NCBI GenBank assembly: GCA_028456385.1
Contig: JALNQF010000015.1
Coordinates: forward strand, 248,001 to 312,000
Direction: 5' to 3'
Length of the DNA: 64,000 nt
Source: Ophiosphaerella korrae
Lineage: Eukaryota > Ascomycota > Dothideomycetes > Pleosporales > Phaeosphaeriaceae
Shown piece after piece: positions 33,181-44,810 of this stretch; positions within the stretch are counted from its first letter, which is position 1, and every line of letters begins with the position of its first letter. A program made the position numbers and the translations under genes. The notes beneath the pieces are model-generated. The model was not told the origin of the DNA and made no database searches. It saw nothing but the letters and a program-made list of their open reading frames with translations.

Positions 33181-34759
33181 TCAGCCTTGTTGTTGATCTT
33201 TCTTTAGATTCTCGCGCCATTTCTCCCCCCACATAAGAACCAAGAGGATACCAGGAATGCAAATGATGTCGAGGAAGCCGAGAATAGTGAAAGCCCAGCC
33301 ATAACCCAACCCTTTGAGCATCGATGGAATGATTGGGGCTGCTATGCCGGCCATGGCATTACGAAGGAAGCCTCCAAGAGCAACTAAACTAGCAGTCTGA
33401 GCAGGGTCGCACTCAGTCTGGAATGAGGTGCTGGTGACAAAAACAACAGATACACCAATTGCAGCCAGGGCCGTGCTAAGAAGAGACATCCATGCGGGTG
33501 CCTTACTCTGTGCGAACCATCCGAATAGAATCTTTCCGGCGGCGGCAATAGCAAAGCCTGGTACTTGTATTGCCATTCTTCGTTCTGGATGAATCTTGCC
33601 ATCTTTGCTGCTCGCTTTGGCTTTCTGTCGCATCCAATCGGAGAGACGCCCAACGATGATGGACGCAACAAACATGGCAATGCCAGGGCATAAATAGGTG
33701 TAACCGGTTTGAGCAGGTGTAAAGTTGTAGCTCTTCTTCCAGACCTGAGGGAAGGCAATGTACATGCCGTAGAGACCAGTGAATTGAAACGCACCATTAA
33801 AAGAAACAATTAGATGAGGTGGATACTTGAGTAGACGCATGAACTTCCGGAAAGATGGGCGAGGTGCCTTTGGGACTTTGGAATCCGTGCAAGGCTTGGT
33901 TCGGAGGCTTTTGGGTATCTGAAACCACGGTTGATCTTTGAGAGCTGTGCCGTTGCCAACCAAAGATCGGAGAGTTTCAGGCATGCAAAAGACAATAGCA
34001 AGGAATACCGGAAGGCAAGTGACAGAGAGGAAGCCAAATATCCATCGCCATTTGGTTAAAGTTGCAAATTGACCTCCGATAACCGGGCCCAGGATTGGGC
34101 CAAGCTGAGGACCCATGAGAAACCAGGCTAAAGCAGATGCACGCTTGGCCGGCTCGGTGATATCGGCTACTGTGCCTGCTCCAACGGAGAAAACAATGCA
34201 AGATCCAAAAGCCTGGAATATACGAAGGAAGTAGAGAATTGCAATGTGCGCCGGAAGCATAGCAAGCAAAGTGTTGGCGATAAGGAAGCTAGTGAGACCA
34301 ACGATGTAGACAAGTTTTCGCCCGCCAACATCAGAAGCAGCCGCACCGAAGAGAGGCTGGAGATTGTTAGCAAGACGACAGCCTAATGACCGACGATCAA
34401 CGTACTGCGACTGCAAAGACCAGCATATATACGGTGACAGTACCCGCAATCGCTTCTGTGCTGGTTTTGAAGATCTCCTCGAAGAGGACTAGAGAGGGCA
34501 GGTAAACGGCACCGCATAACGGGCCAAAGAAACCTGCAGCCGTAACAGTGCCGAGAATAAATCGTCTCCGGTTGATAGAGAAAGCCGAGTATGGAGGAGG
34601 CGGCGGTGCAGGTTCACTTTCTTTTGTCAAAGATTCCTCCGCCTCGTCGATGGAGTTTGGTCGAGGATAGTCGTCGCTGTCGATGCTCTCACGGCACCGA
34701 TCATAGGTGTGGGCTTTCTCAAACTCGATTGGAGAGCGCATGGTGGTGGGATCTGACAA
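33181..34759 (-). CDS. MFS transporter, DHA1 family, DTR1-like
   Basis: Two exons (34759-34406, 34356-33181; intron 34357-34405) encode 509 residues. A polar N-terminus of about 65 residues is followed by 12 predicted membrane helices with a central loop. Motifs include PLFGAAASDVGGRKLVY (DHA1 motif A), LRIFQAFGSCIVFSVGAGTVAD, WFLMGPQLGPILGPVIGG, KWRWIFGF and PETLRSLVGNG. The run from RIFQAF to PETLRxxVGNG is very close to yeast Dtr1, the bisformyl-dityrosine exporter of the spore wall. The neighbouring DIT2-like P450 and DIT1-like synthase support export of the same pathway's product. A general multidrug DHA1 role is the alternative. It sits directly against the RIP block. Confidence 0.9.
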
Positions 34760-37700
34760 CTTGGCCCACGATGGGGCTTTTCAAACTGAAATACCAAGCG
34801 ATATGTATGTCGACTACTCTGTGCACAGCCTAGCCATCGGGGCGTCCTAGGTGCCGACAAAGCACAGCACATGTTTTAGTCTATATGCAGGCGTTCAGGT
34901 GTATCGTCAACAGCCACAAAAGATTGGCTTGTGTTAGTGGTCCTTGCTTTGACCAGGGTGGGCGAGCTATTTTCATCTGGACTGCGGTCAGATCCAAAAG
35001 CCAAGCACGCTTGTGCGTCGCTAAGCGACTTGCTTTTATCTCAGCCAGCCCGGTGCTGACAGCTTCTTCGCTGTGCTTCTGCATTCGGCGAATCCATGGC
35101 GGCCTTCATGATACACAGACGGCTTTGCAAGTGGACGCCTGAATATGAATGTTGGCTCATCTAAATTTTAAGGGGTACTTCCCACAGCAGCATCCACGGC
35201 CTGGCGTCGATGGATGCTCTTTGGCGTGGTATACAGGCAACAGGACTGATAGAAAACATGCTTAGGTAGCGATACAGCTGTTCAAAAGACGACAATGTTC
35301 GACACTGCGTCTTCCGACATATGCAGGCCGTTTTCAGGGTGTGCGAGCCGGATTCTGTATTGGTACAGCTTGCAAATCAGGTGTATTCCACTAGCGTACG
35401 CCGCGATACCACTGGACTGGGGTAGGCATGAGGCTGAACTTTAGCGTCACGTTAGCGCATGAGTTTAATGGCCAGATCCGTGTGGATCATTCCATTGGTC
35501 AAGACTTGTTTCCCATTCGACACTACACTGGTTAGCTCTACTGACCAAATCGAACGAAAGTCCTTTGGCACATGATCGTATTCCAGCCTCATGTGCCGTC
35601 CCCGTGAATATTTGTTGAACCAGTAACTGTATACGCCACGATTCACGTAGTACTAGCCACAGTTAATTTTCACAGACTATTGCTTCACAGCAAGTTTGAA
35701 CACGATGTCGGGCCATATTTGCGTTGGTGCTAGAAGTCATTGGTACCACGTGGAGCCTAGAATTCCATTTGAGCACTTATTCATCAGGCCAACCGCACGG
35801 AGGTGTTGACATGACTGATGACTGATAGTTCTCTTGGTAAAAATTATGTGTCCAATCGCTTACCATGGAATACCGCCTCGCCATGTTGGCGATGGCCTCT
35901 GCAAATGTTCTGTCACGTGGACATGAGGGCATCTACAACTCAGTCTGTGAACCCCAACATGTGCAAGTTCGGAGGACATCACAATGGCTATGTCGACAGA
36001 ACGTCAAATGTGTCAACGCAAAGATGTGTCGAGCGTTGATAGATGGGTAGCTGTATATCATATACAACCAATAACATAAGTGTCCTGCCCCACGTATTAC
36101 TGTCTAGGTAATAATAATGCCGTTAATTTATCGCAATAGCAATCCAAATACTAGCTCTAGTCCTCCCTAACTGAGGATGTACTCACCTAAAGTTATAATT
36201 GTCCAAAACAATATAGGTAGAATAATCAACACGGAAACACGTATGGAAGCATGAAGGTTTATCAAGTTCGTTATGGTACAGAATGTCTTGTCCAAGCATT
36301 CTAGATAGGCATTAAAACATTAAAACCCGAGATGGCGCAACTCCGGGAAGCATTGCAGGAAAGTGTGGCCGTTCAGGGTGGCGTCTATCCAGCATGCCTG
36401 CATTATGCAGGGACGACTGTTGGTATGTGCACAACCGGCTTTCCGTGGGATAAAATACAGAGGACTAGACGGTTCTTCACAGTGATAACTGGAAGAAGGT
36501 ACGGACTTGATGGTGTTGCCTCTATCTACCATACCAGTGAGCCTCCTAGAGATGCTAATAACCATTGCCGGCAAATGCAACCACTCTTTGTAATAATGTC
36601 AGACTACCTCCTCTCGGACTTCATTACAAAACCTCGTTAGTCCAAATTATCTGTTTATTGACCCTAGACTTACATGTGTACATAACCGTCATCGCTATCC
36701 ATTCACTATAGGCGCGAGGCACGGGTTTCATATGTTCTTTTAGCGCTATTCCTGTGGCTGTTGAACATGCCGCAAAGGATTGGACTCAAATTTACCGTCT
36801 TACATCCGCACGTTCCAACTCTATTTCGCTTCACAAGGGTATCTATTCCTGTATGACATGCATAACCATGCGCCGGCAGAACACCACCGTTTGCTCAAAG
36901 ATGAAGGCCTTCCCGTTTCTCATCAGACAGCACATCAGAGGTCCAGCTTTGGGTCTCTCATGAAGCATCTTATGAAACATGTTTCTCTACATGTCACAAA
37001 CTTTTACATGGGTAGCCCGTCCTCGAAACATATTCCCAACAATAGCTAGTCGGCTTACTTCTAGCACCGCCTCATCCTATCCGAATACTTGGCTCAGGCG
37101 TCCAACGCGCAGATCTCGGTGCCAAGGTTGCGGGCCAGTATGCATACGACCTTGTCGTTGTTTTTATGCCCAACATACCTAAGCAGGCCTTGTGTGATGA
37201 TTTGTTGTCGCATATCACGAACGTGAATCATGGAGGATCGCATTGTACCCTTAAAGATAGTATGTCTGCCTGACGTTGAATTCTGCCATTTAACGATTAT
37301 TGGGGCTCGATTTTGGATGCCGAGGAATAACGTTCGTCTGTGGATAAAACAAACATGACTATATGATTTATATACAATCAAGGCACCGACCGTATGTGTG
37401 CAAGTGTAGAACTTAAGAGCACGCGAAAGCTATACAGATGGCAAACGTTGAGGGTTCGCGAAGATAATCAAGTTTGGATCTATCGTATAAGAAGCGGGGC
37501 GAAGCGGTGCTTCAAGTACCTAAGACGAGGGGTCGTCAGGAGTATTATAATAGAATTTCTCGCTTCTGCAACATACACATTCCCTAACAAATAGTAGCAG
37601 TCAAACTTAAACAGCTGGTATACCCATGCACCCCACAAGTCCTCAATAACAACATGATTCCCCCGAACGCCATTTCAATGCGATTATCGTGATACTAAAA

Positions 37701-37771
37701 TGAGTCTTTTCGAGTTTGCGCGGTTTCATTGGCTGCGCGCACCAAATATGCACCTCAGCCTGGCTAAAAGT
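34760..37771. other. gene-poor interval, 3.0 kb, inside the DIT cluster
   Basis: This lies between the MFS transporter and the P450 gene. Open frames are at most about 100 aa, without recognisable domains, and lie on both strands. Composition is intermediate and partly AT-rich near 36100-36300. It may contain decayed sequence, but no frame could be followed across stops. A TTTGCGCG octamer lies at 37715-37722, downstream of the P450. Confidence 0.45.
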
Positions 37772-39307
37772 TTACGGAGCAGTTGCAGCAGCAAGTGCAT
37801 TTCGTTTCTCAAATTTCATCTTCAGGCCACGAGGGTAGAGTGGGCCAGCAGGCGTCATGCGGCCATCCCACGTCTCATCCAACTTCCACTTCAGGCCTCT
37901 TACCAGCTGTACAAGAGTGACACGAAGCTCTTGCATAGCCCATTTCTGGCCCAAGCACGCGCGCTTGCCGCCATGGAAGCTGATAAAAGCACCCTTGGAG
38001 TTGGCTCGGCGGTACAAGTGGTTGATTTCTTCCATGTTGGTGCCCCATCGTGAGGGCTTGAATTCGTCAGCATCTGGTCCCCAAAACTCGAGATCGCGAT
38101 TAGTTGAATAAGCATTGTAACCGATATAAACACCAACAGGTATTTGGATATTGTTTCCAAGGCTGACAGGTGCAGAAGTACGGCGATTGATGAGCTGTGA
38201 GATTGGTGGAAACATACGAATGGCTTCGTAAAGCACTGCAGTGAGAAGCGGAAGATCATGAAGCTCTTGGTAGAGGGGCTCGTAGTCTGTTGGTGCGTTT
38301 GGAGGAAAAACTGTGTTGATCTCCTTGAGCAGCTGATCTTGTATTTCTGGATGAGATCCAACAAGATACATGAGAGACATGAGTACAAGCTGAGGGTTCT
38401 CGTGACCAGCTAGGAAAGTTGAGACAAGATTGTCGTCAAGGTCTTTGTCGGTTAACAGGCCCTCGCGGTGGGAGCCAATTAATCGGCAAGCAACACTTCT
38501 CTTATCATCTTCGTTGCAAGAATGATGCTCATGCCCCTTGGTGATGGTTGTGCGCAGAGTATGGCGGAACTGTTGATTGAGGATACGCCCGAGTTTCCTC
38601 GCCTTGAATGGTAGGTAGTCGAGGAATGGAAAATTCAGGAACATTGGCGCAAACATGATTGGCTTCATCTTCATCTGGAGCATATGAAGTGGCGAGTCTA
38701 GGTGCTGCATAGTGTCAAAGCTAGCACCATAGAGAACTTCAGACAGATTGGCAAGCGCATATCGGTGAAGAGGAGTATAGAAAGGAACACCATTGTTGCC
38801 CATTTTTTTCTGCTCGTCCAAGAACATGCCATTGAGTAGCCTGGAATTCTTCCAGATCTGTTCCGGATCCTGGTCTGCCTGTAGCGCGGGCTTGAGGACA
38901 TTCTGGTAGAGCTTCCACTTCTCGCCATGAGCGCTGATAATGTTCTCTCCAGTGTACTCCGCAATCAGGCTGTGGGGGATCTTGATATGGTTTCCGGACT
39001 TTGCGTAAATATCCTCATGCTTGAAGACTTCTGAGATATAGGAAGGTTTGGTCACGAGAATGTTCCATTGCCCGCCAAAGAAAATCTTGACAGCTCCATA
39101 CTTGGCCAGGGGCTCTTTTAAATACTTCCTGTAGTTTTCTGCCTGATCAACGTCGAGGAAGAGGGGTAACAGGGCATAGTAGAATGGTATGGTGGGGATG
39201 TTCTTGGGGAAATGTCGGGGTGGCGTGAAGAGGTAGACAAAGAAGGAGAAGACGGCAAAAAAGGCACCGAAGATGGCGATGAAGAGCAAAGAAAGCGAGG
39301 ATGCCAT
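37772..39307 (-). CDS. cytochrome P450, DIT2/CYP56-like
   Basis: A single exon encodes 511 residues from the ATG at 39307. The frame is open 28 codons further, but this ATG directly precedes the N-terminal membrane anchor (SLLFIAIFGAFFAVFSFFVY). After it come the Pro-rich hinge FPKNIPTIPFYY and the I-helix VSTFLAGHENPQLV. The K-helix EAIRM and the heme loop FISFHGGKRACLG (axial Cys) follow. FPKNIPTIPFY, KYGAVK-FF, AGHENPQL, FHGG-RACLG and LTPAGPL-like blocks are shared with yeast Dit2 as I remember it. Dit2 couples two N-formyl-tyrosine units into bisformyl dityrosine. The gene is divergent from the DIT1-like gene across 925 bp, as expected for a co-regulated pair. Anchored in the ER membrane. 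Confidence 0.93.
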   Translation of the reverse strand: MASSLSLLFIAIFGAFFAVFSFFVYLFTPPRHFPKNIPTIPFYYALLPLFLDVDQAENYRKYLKEPLAKYGAVKIFFGGQWNILVTKPSYISEVFKHEDIYAKSGNHIKIPHSLIAEYTGENIISAHGEKWKLYQNVLKPALQADQDPEQIWKNSRLLNGMFLDEQKKMGNNGVPFYTPLHRYALANLSEVLYGASFDTMQHLDSPLHMLQMKMKPIMFAPMFLNFPFLDYLPFKARKLGRILNQQFRHTLRTTITKGHEHHSCNEDDKRSVACRLIGSHREGLLTDKDLDDNLVSTFLAGHENPQLVLMSLMYLVGSHPEIQDQLLKEINTVFPPNAPTDYEPLYQELHDLPLLTAVLYEAIRMFPPISQLINRRTSAPVSLGNNIQIPVGVYIGYNAYSTNRDLEFWGPDADEFKPSRWGTNMEEINHLYRRANSKGAFISFHGGKRACLGQKWAMQELRVTLVQLVRGLKWKLDETWDGRMTPAGPLYPRGLKMKFEKRNALAAATAP

Positions 39308-40232
39308 GATTTCGCACCAGCGTCGACTAGACGATGGAATGCAAAGGAGAGATTGCGCTGGAGGGCCTATATGAAACAGCGAAGATAACACTAGAGGAGC
39401 TCGTCAGGCTCAGCCCTAGGCCTATATTATCCATTGGAGCGGTGGTTGTTGGCCAAGCTGGAGGCGGAAGCGAGGTGGCTTGTACCACTTCAGCACGCTC
39501 CAAGCTGCCTCATGCAATCTAGAATTAGACAATAGACAGTTTCTGTAAGTAATATTCTGGCTGTGCTTGGAAGCTTGGCTCTCCGGGCGAATCGTGAGTC
39601 GTTCCAGGAGCAGGGGGCACGGGGCCACCGATTGCCAGCCAAGCAAACATGCATAGGGGGAGCCTACTACTCTACGCCTCGTTTGTTGTCGTGCAGCACT
39701 GTGGACCGCTGAAGGCTCCGGCGCCCCCATGTTGTACGCCCGATGCAGCTACTTTTAACCTTGCTGCGGATGCCAAGTCGAATATTTCAGGTGGGCTTCC
39801 TAACAAACAAGCCCTGACACCGCCCCACACGTTGCGCCTTGTGGGCCAATCCCACACAACAGCCAGTTGCAGTCTGCAAGCGAGTTGTCAGACGCCTCAA
39901 GGCGCCCTAATTAGCACTAACTAGTCGGTGTGTCGACGATGCGGGTCTCCCGAATTGTGGCTGCCCAAAAGTCCATCCGCAGCTGGCTGGACTCCCTGGC
40001 AGCAAGCTTGGACATATCCAGTCTACCGCTTTTGAGACACAACAACGCTGCATATCTTTCATATAATACTCGCTAGCACGCTTGCCATGTAAGGCGTCTC
40101 TCATCCTTTTACCATTGTCCTTCTCAACTAGCTTCTAGAGCTCGCTCATCGCCCACTCTATTTCATTTGTTCCTTTTCCTTGCATATTTACTTCAAGCGT
40201 ATACCCCAATACTTTTCCATTTATTTTTCGCC
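39308..40232. promoter_or_regulatory. shared divergent promoter, P450 / isocyanide synthase
   Basis: A 925-bp region between the two start codons. On the minus strand a CCAAT followed by ataatata (39421-39440) lies about 115 bp above the P450 start. On the plus strand atataata near 40060 lies about 170 bp above the synthase start. I see no copper-box (TTTGC[T/G]C[A/G]) match here. Confidence 0.5.
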
Positions 40233-42322
40233 ATGCCTCCCCTCAATAAGGCCATTGCCACCTACCACTGCATTAACGCTCTCTACTGGCGGAATGCCAC
40301 TGGCGAGCTCCTTGCTGTGGAAGGCAGCAACTCTAAGCCATTCCATGAAGCATGGACACAATTGAAGGACATTGTCTGTTCCACTGACGGAGCCTGGTCT
40401 TCACTTGAGCTCCCCTCAGGCAAGAAGATCAAAACCCTCCAAGTCACCGCTACCATTCCAGCCCTCTTGAACATCCGCTCCAACTTCCCCCCATCATACC
40501 AGGAACAAGAGATCAACACCCAAGTCTCTGAAGTTGAGCACGACAATGGCCTCGTCCTTGGTATGGTCGTCTCGCGACCGAAGTCAGTAAAGCCGGATGG
40601 CTTCAGCATTTGGGCAGAGCGTTTTATTCTCCTTGAGACCGAGTTCCAACCATTCAATACTATTGGCACATCCAACGCACCTTGGGAAAGGCAGCACCGC
40701 GATGTCTGCAATGCCATTGGCGAGATTTTTGAGCGCAGACTCAAAAACATTTCCAAGGATGACCAATGGACCAACGGCGGTCGTGAGATCTTCATGAATC
40801 GTGTCTTTGGTTATGTCGACAAGAACCTGCCAATCCAGTGCGCGTTGCCTGCTTTTCCTTGCAAGTCTCCCAATCCCAATAAGGTTGGTGGTATTGTGCC
40901 CGATCTCGCTGAGCACATCGCTATTGATGTACTACATGAGTTTATCAAAGAGGTCAACACAGTCTACGAGCCTGGTGCAACCATGTGGGTCATCAACGAC
41001 GGTCATGTGTTCTCCGACTGCAGTAAGTTCAATTTACCTTGCCCCAAGCACCTAGTTGCTAATCAACTTCAGTTGGTGTTGACGATGAAATGATCGATAC
41101 ATACGATGCCTGCATGGCTGCCATTTACCATCAGCGTTTCCCCGAAGATGACAGCCCGGTGCCTACCATCAAGTTTAAGGGCCTCAAGAACATCTTCGCT
41201 GCTGATTCTGATGGCTTCCAAGGCCTACAGAAGCTCCTTCGTGACTCACACAAGATGCCACATCCGGTTAAGACCAAGCTCACCGGCGAGGCCGAGCTTT
41301 GTAGGAAACTTATGCTGGGTATTGGTGGACCGGACCGCGCCTATATTCGCCAACTCATCACCGAGCAGGAGCCTGATGCGCTTGGCCTTTACCGTGGCCA
41401 GACCCGCTTCATGCTTGAGGATCTTGCCGATGTTCCGTCTGTCAGGTCCTTGAGCGGCAAGCAAAAGAAGAAGACAGCTGCTCTCGTTGCTGAGGAGATG
41501 ATGTCACGCAACCAGGCCTACTCCAATCTGACTGAGCTCCTCCTTCCCAATTACGTCCGTCTTTCCATTCATGCCCATAACAATGCAGGCCCCAAGTTTG
41601 CTGTCCGTTTGCTGCCTGCCAACAAGGTCCGCGCGATCGATAGTCTCGAGACCTGCCTAGAGCCCAACCCAGTCTACGAGTTCCAGCTTCCAACTCCCTG
41701 GCATAATTCCATGATCAAGGTCGAGGGTGATGAATTCTTGTACCTTGGTCGTTCGCAGATCGCACGAAAGGCCATAGAGAGCTCTGAATTTTCTGGGTCC
41801 TGGGTTGATGGCCCGGACGGATCATACTTCAGTCTGACACGTAAGAATGGCGAATCGTCCGCACCTCCCAAGCTCCAGATCCCGCAAGCTGCCCCTGCCG
41901 GCAAGGTCAGCATCTACAACCAGCAGAAAAAGAGCACCATCGTCATTGTATCACCCATCGCAGAGAAACAGAACCCAGTTTTCATCTGCTCTCCTGTTGT
42001 TGGCAAAAACCCCATCATCGTCAATTCCCCCACCACAGAGGGCCAGCGACCCATTGTTATCTGCTCCCCTGGAAAGCAGAGCATCTTCTCGCCTATCACC
42101 GAGAAGGTCCGCTCTCCCATTGGCGCTCCCATTGTCCGCCGCAAGACCTCGGTTGCTGTCTGCTCTCTCGGCGAGAAGGCCCCAGTTGTCTCTGCCTCGC
42201 CCGTCGAGTCTGAAGGGCTCAAGCGCCAGGACACACACTTTGTTCGCTCTGGGGAGAGGAACAAGCTTCGCAGCCTGCTTCCCGTTATTTCGCTAATGCG
42301 CTCATTGAGGGGCCAGTCGTAA
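40233..42322 (+). CDS. DIT1/PvcA-type isocyanide synthase with repetitive C-terminal extension
   Basis: Two exons (40233-41022, 41073-42322; intron 41023-41072) encode 679 residues. The core is the pyoverdine/dityrosine biosynthesis domain: ALPAFPCKSPNPNKVGG, WVINDGHVFSDCIGVDDEMIDTY, KTKLTGEAELCRKLMLG and DALGLYRGQTRFMLEDL. Enzymes of this family convert the amino group of an aromatic amino acid to an isonitrile using ribulose-5-phosphate; yeast Dit1 acts on tyrosine to start dityrosine synthesis. Yeast Dit1 is about 536 residues, so this protein has an extra tail. At about 560-665 the tail holds six or so degenerate units with the core PIxVxSP (VIVSPIAEK, FICSPVVGK, IVNSPTTEG, VICSPGK). The spliced join FSDC-IGVDD is exact. 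Probably cytosolic. Confidence 0.93.
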
Positions 42323-42984
42323 AGCGTTTCTTGGGAGGCGGGGTTTTTTATTATTTGATATCCAATTTGGCTTCGTTTCTATATGTTTAATATCATGGGA
42401 CGATACACAAAATAACGCCTAGTTAATAGGGTTTGCATTTTCGGAGCTCTGGTGTGACGGCGCATTGGAAGAGTTGACAAGAATGGGGGGCAACCTCAGA
42501 CTGTGCATCTCACGCGGACATTTTTTCGTTCCATGACTTATTACTAGCCACACAATTATCTATTAATTTGAAATCACATGGACACATCGGCGTGACTATT
42601 TAGTGATGCAAGTTACCCCATCTGGAACTTTATATTAATATTAGTTTGATTACCAATCCTTCGAATTTCATCAATGCTAGGATTTGTGCGCCTCGCAGAA
42701 AAGTGCGCATTTGAATTCAAGTTTCTCCATTCAGGTACAGTAGACTTGCAGTGGCACCAAGACGTCTATATTGCTATATCAGGCCTTGGCAACGGCTCAA
42801 CACCTTCCGACACTGGTGCAATATAGCACAAATTTGGGTTTCGCGATGTGGAGAATACCATCCTAGGGCACGCAGGTACAAAGCTTGGTGGTAAATGGCG
42901 ATTGCAGGTAAAGGTATCCTTCGTAGGCTCTGAATTGTTTTGTACGAGTTTGCTGCTTTATTATCTCAAACTAGAGCCGCGATT
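42323..42984. other. intergenic, 662 bp
   Basis: 3' flank of the synthase and promoter of the DJ-1/PfpI gene, same strand. AT-rich in 42530-42670. No further gene seen. Confidence 0.5.
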
Positions 42985-43790
42985 ATGGGTCTCTTGCCAA
43001 GCATGGGCATCTTTGCGTGTCTGCTCACTCTAGTCTTCGGTGTCACTGCGACTGGTAGGTGGCCTTGATGATTTACAAACTGAGTCAAAATATAAACTTA
43101 CATTGCCTAGTAGTCGATAGTAGCAAACCACTGACCTATGGAATCGTGCTCTTCCGCATGTTCGACGTTTTAGATGTGCATGGCCCTGTCGAAATCCTGC
43201 AATCCGTCAGTTCATCCTTCAAAACGGATATAGTGTTTCTCGCCGAGACCATGGAGCCGGTCACCACCAGACCAACACTGGCTGCCATGAACCCGCTCAA
43301 CAGTTCCGTTTATCCTTCTCTTACCCCCACGCATACTTTTGCGACAGCGCCGGAATTGGACGTTCTTATCATCTCTGGTGGCCCTGGATGGCGCAATCCA
43401 ACTTTCAACGCTTCGCTGGAATACATCCGCAAGACAGCACCAAAGGTCAAGCAGGTCATTACAATTTGCACGGGATCTGCACTTGCTGCAAGGTCAGGGA
43501 TCATGGCGGGTAGAAAGGCAACTACCAACAAGACTTCATGGCCTAGCACAGTTGCAGCAAATCCTAATACGACATGGGTTGCCAATGCCCGATGGGTTGA
43601 GGATTACTCTCGTTCGCCACCTATTTGGAGCTCTTCGGGCGTTACGGCTGGCCTTGATTTGATGCTGCATTGGGTAGAGCAAACGTACAACAAGGAGAAT
43701 GCTACCAATATCGCAAGGAATATGGAGCATGTGAGGATCACGGATCCCAACATCGACCCTTTTGCTAGGAATGAGACGGTTGCTGGATAG
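42985..43790 (+). CDS. secreted DJ-1/PfpI protein, isonitrile hydratase-like
   Basis: Two exons (42985-43054; 43114-43790) encode 248 residues; acceptor 43110 would add one Val. A signal peptide (MGLLPSMGIFACLLTLVFGV) precedes a DJ-1/PfpI fold: GIVLFRMFDVLDVHGPVEIL, LDVLIISGGPGWRNP, VITICTGSALAARSGIMAGRKATTNK, and SSGVTAGLDLMLHWVEQ. The nucleophile-elbow Cys is C142. In bacterial isonitrile hydratase (InhA), an Asp in the LDxxGP motif and the Cys-Thr pair are the catalytic residues; here they are D44, C142 and T143. The family is broad in fungi, so the reaction is inference, but it lies 662 bp downstream of an isocyanide synthase. Secretion would place the hydration of isonitrile to formamide outside the cell. 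Five N-glycosylation sequons fit export. Confidence 0.85.
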
Positions 43791-44810
43791 TTAGGACGAC
43801 AGACATCTACCTTCCTGTGGGGACCAATCAATCCCTAAACGCAATCAACAGGTATGTGCATGTGGGTGGTGTTTTCTTTGCTTCTGTATTCATACCGGTT
43901 ACGTTGGGGGTCTGTAAACGTTATCAAGGGTTCCCAGAATGTCAGCTTCCATGCTTCATGTATAGAAGACTGTTGAGCCTATCGAAAATCTATAGAATCA
44001 TCACATATACCTAGGCTCAAAGCTTTTTGGCTCGACCCACCCATAGTCGCTCTGACCATGCAATCATTCGTACACACATCCAACACGAAGACATGATGCA
44101 TCGTGCCTGCCAGCTCTATTCGGACGACCCCTTCCGGGCAAGAAATTGAATTTAGATTCGCGAAAACATTCTTGATTATGATTGCACCCTACTACTTGGA
44201 TAGTCTCTGCGTGGTGAGAGGTGGTGAGAGGTGGAGGTAGCGAGGCGTCGAATGTGCTCAAAAACCCTCTCTCTGCGGGCCCCGCCTTACTAGATCAAGG
44301 CAAGCGCTATGCGAGATGGAGTGCTAGGGCAACGCCTACGCTCCCTTGCTGTCGGACAACACGACTTACCATTTGCTGCATGTACGATGCCTCCAAGGCC
44401 GTGTGAGGTTGGATTGGGCCGTGGTGGCGCGGGGCTGGGCATGGATTGGGGGCTGGGTTGTTTGTGCGTTGCATCTTGTACCTAGTTGTGCAAGGCGCTG
44501 AGCTGGTTTGCGCGCTTATATATTCCCGTGGTCATGGTAAAGAGTAGGACGACGAATTTCTTACTTTCGAGTGGTTAAATCTTGTGTTTGTAAATTGAAT
44601 GACGGCGGAATCATCTTCAAGCATTGCCCTTTCCTCTCGCAAAGCTACTCGCTTCACTGACACTTGACCGTTTGAGAACCTGCTCATAACTTGCTCGTCT
44701 CTTCTTTATCCTCACCTCAACGCATTGAAAAACTCCAGCCCCGGAGTTTTTCCCCTTCGCTATCCAAGATTCAGCTCCAACATCCAATCGTTCAACCTTC
44801 CACGCCGACA
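43791..44810. other. intergenic, 1.0 kb
   Basis: 3' flank of the DJ-1 gene and promoter of the copper transporter. No gene seen apart from the promoter element listed separately. Confidence 0.5.
44507..44523 (+). promoter_or_regulatory. candidate copper-response box and TATA of the CTR gene
   Basis: TTTGCGCG at 44507-44514 fits the consensus TTTGC[T/G]C[A/G] known for yeast Mac1, which switches on copper import under starvation. A TATATA-type box follows within a few bases (about 44517-44523), roughly 290 bp before the CTR start. A single 8-bp match is weak evidence by itself. Confidence 0.4.

Noticed and set aside
35452..35646. 64-aa minus-strand open frame with some protein-like composition
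   Set aside because: No domain recognised, no splice-linked neighbours, and no continuation of the frame across stops.
36332..36640. 102-aa plus-strand open frame and its 86-aa minus-strand partner
   Set aside because: Open on both strands with no motif; typical chance frames in the gene-poor interval.
37715..37722. TTTGCGCG copper box near the P450 gene
   Set aside because: It lies downstream of the P450 stop codon and far from any start codon, so a promoter role there is not supported.
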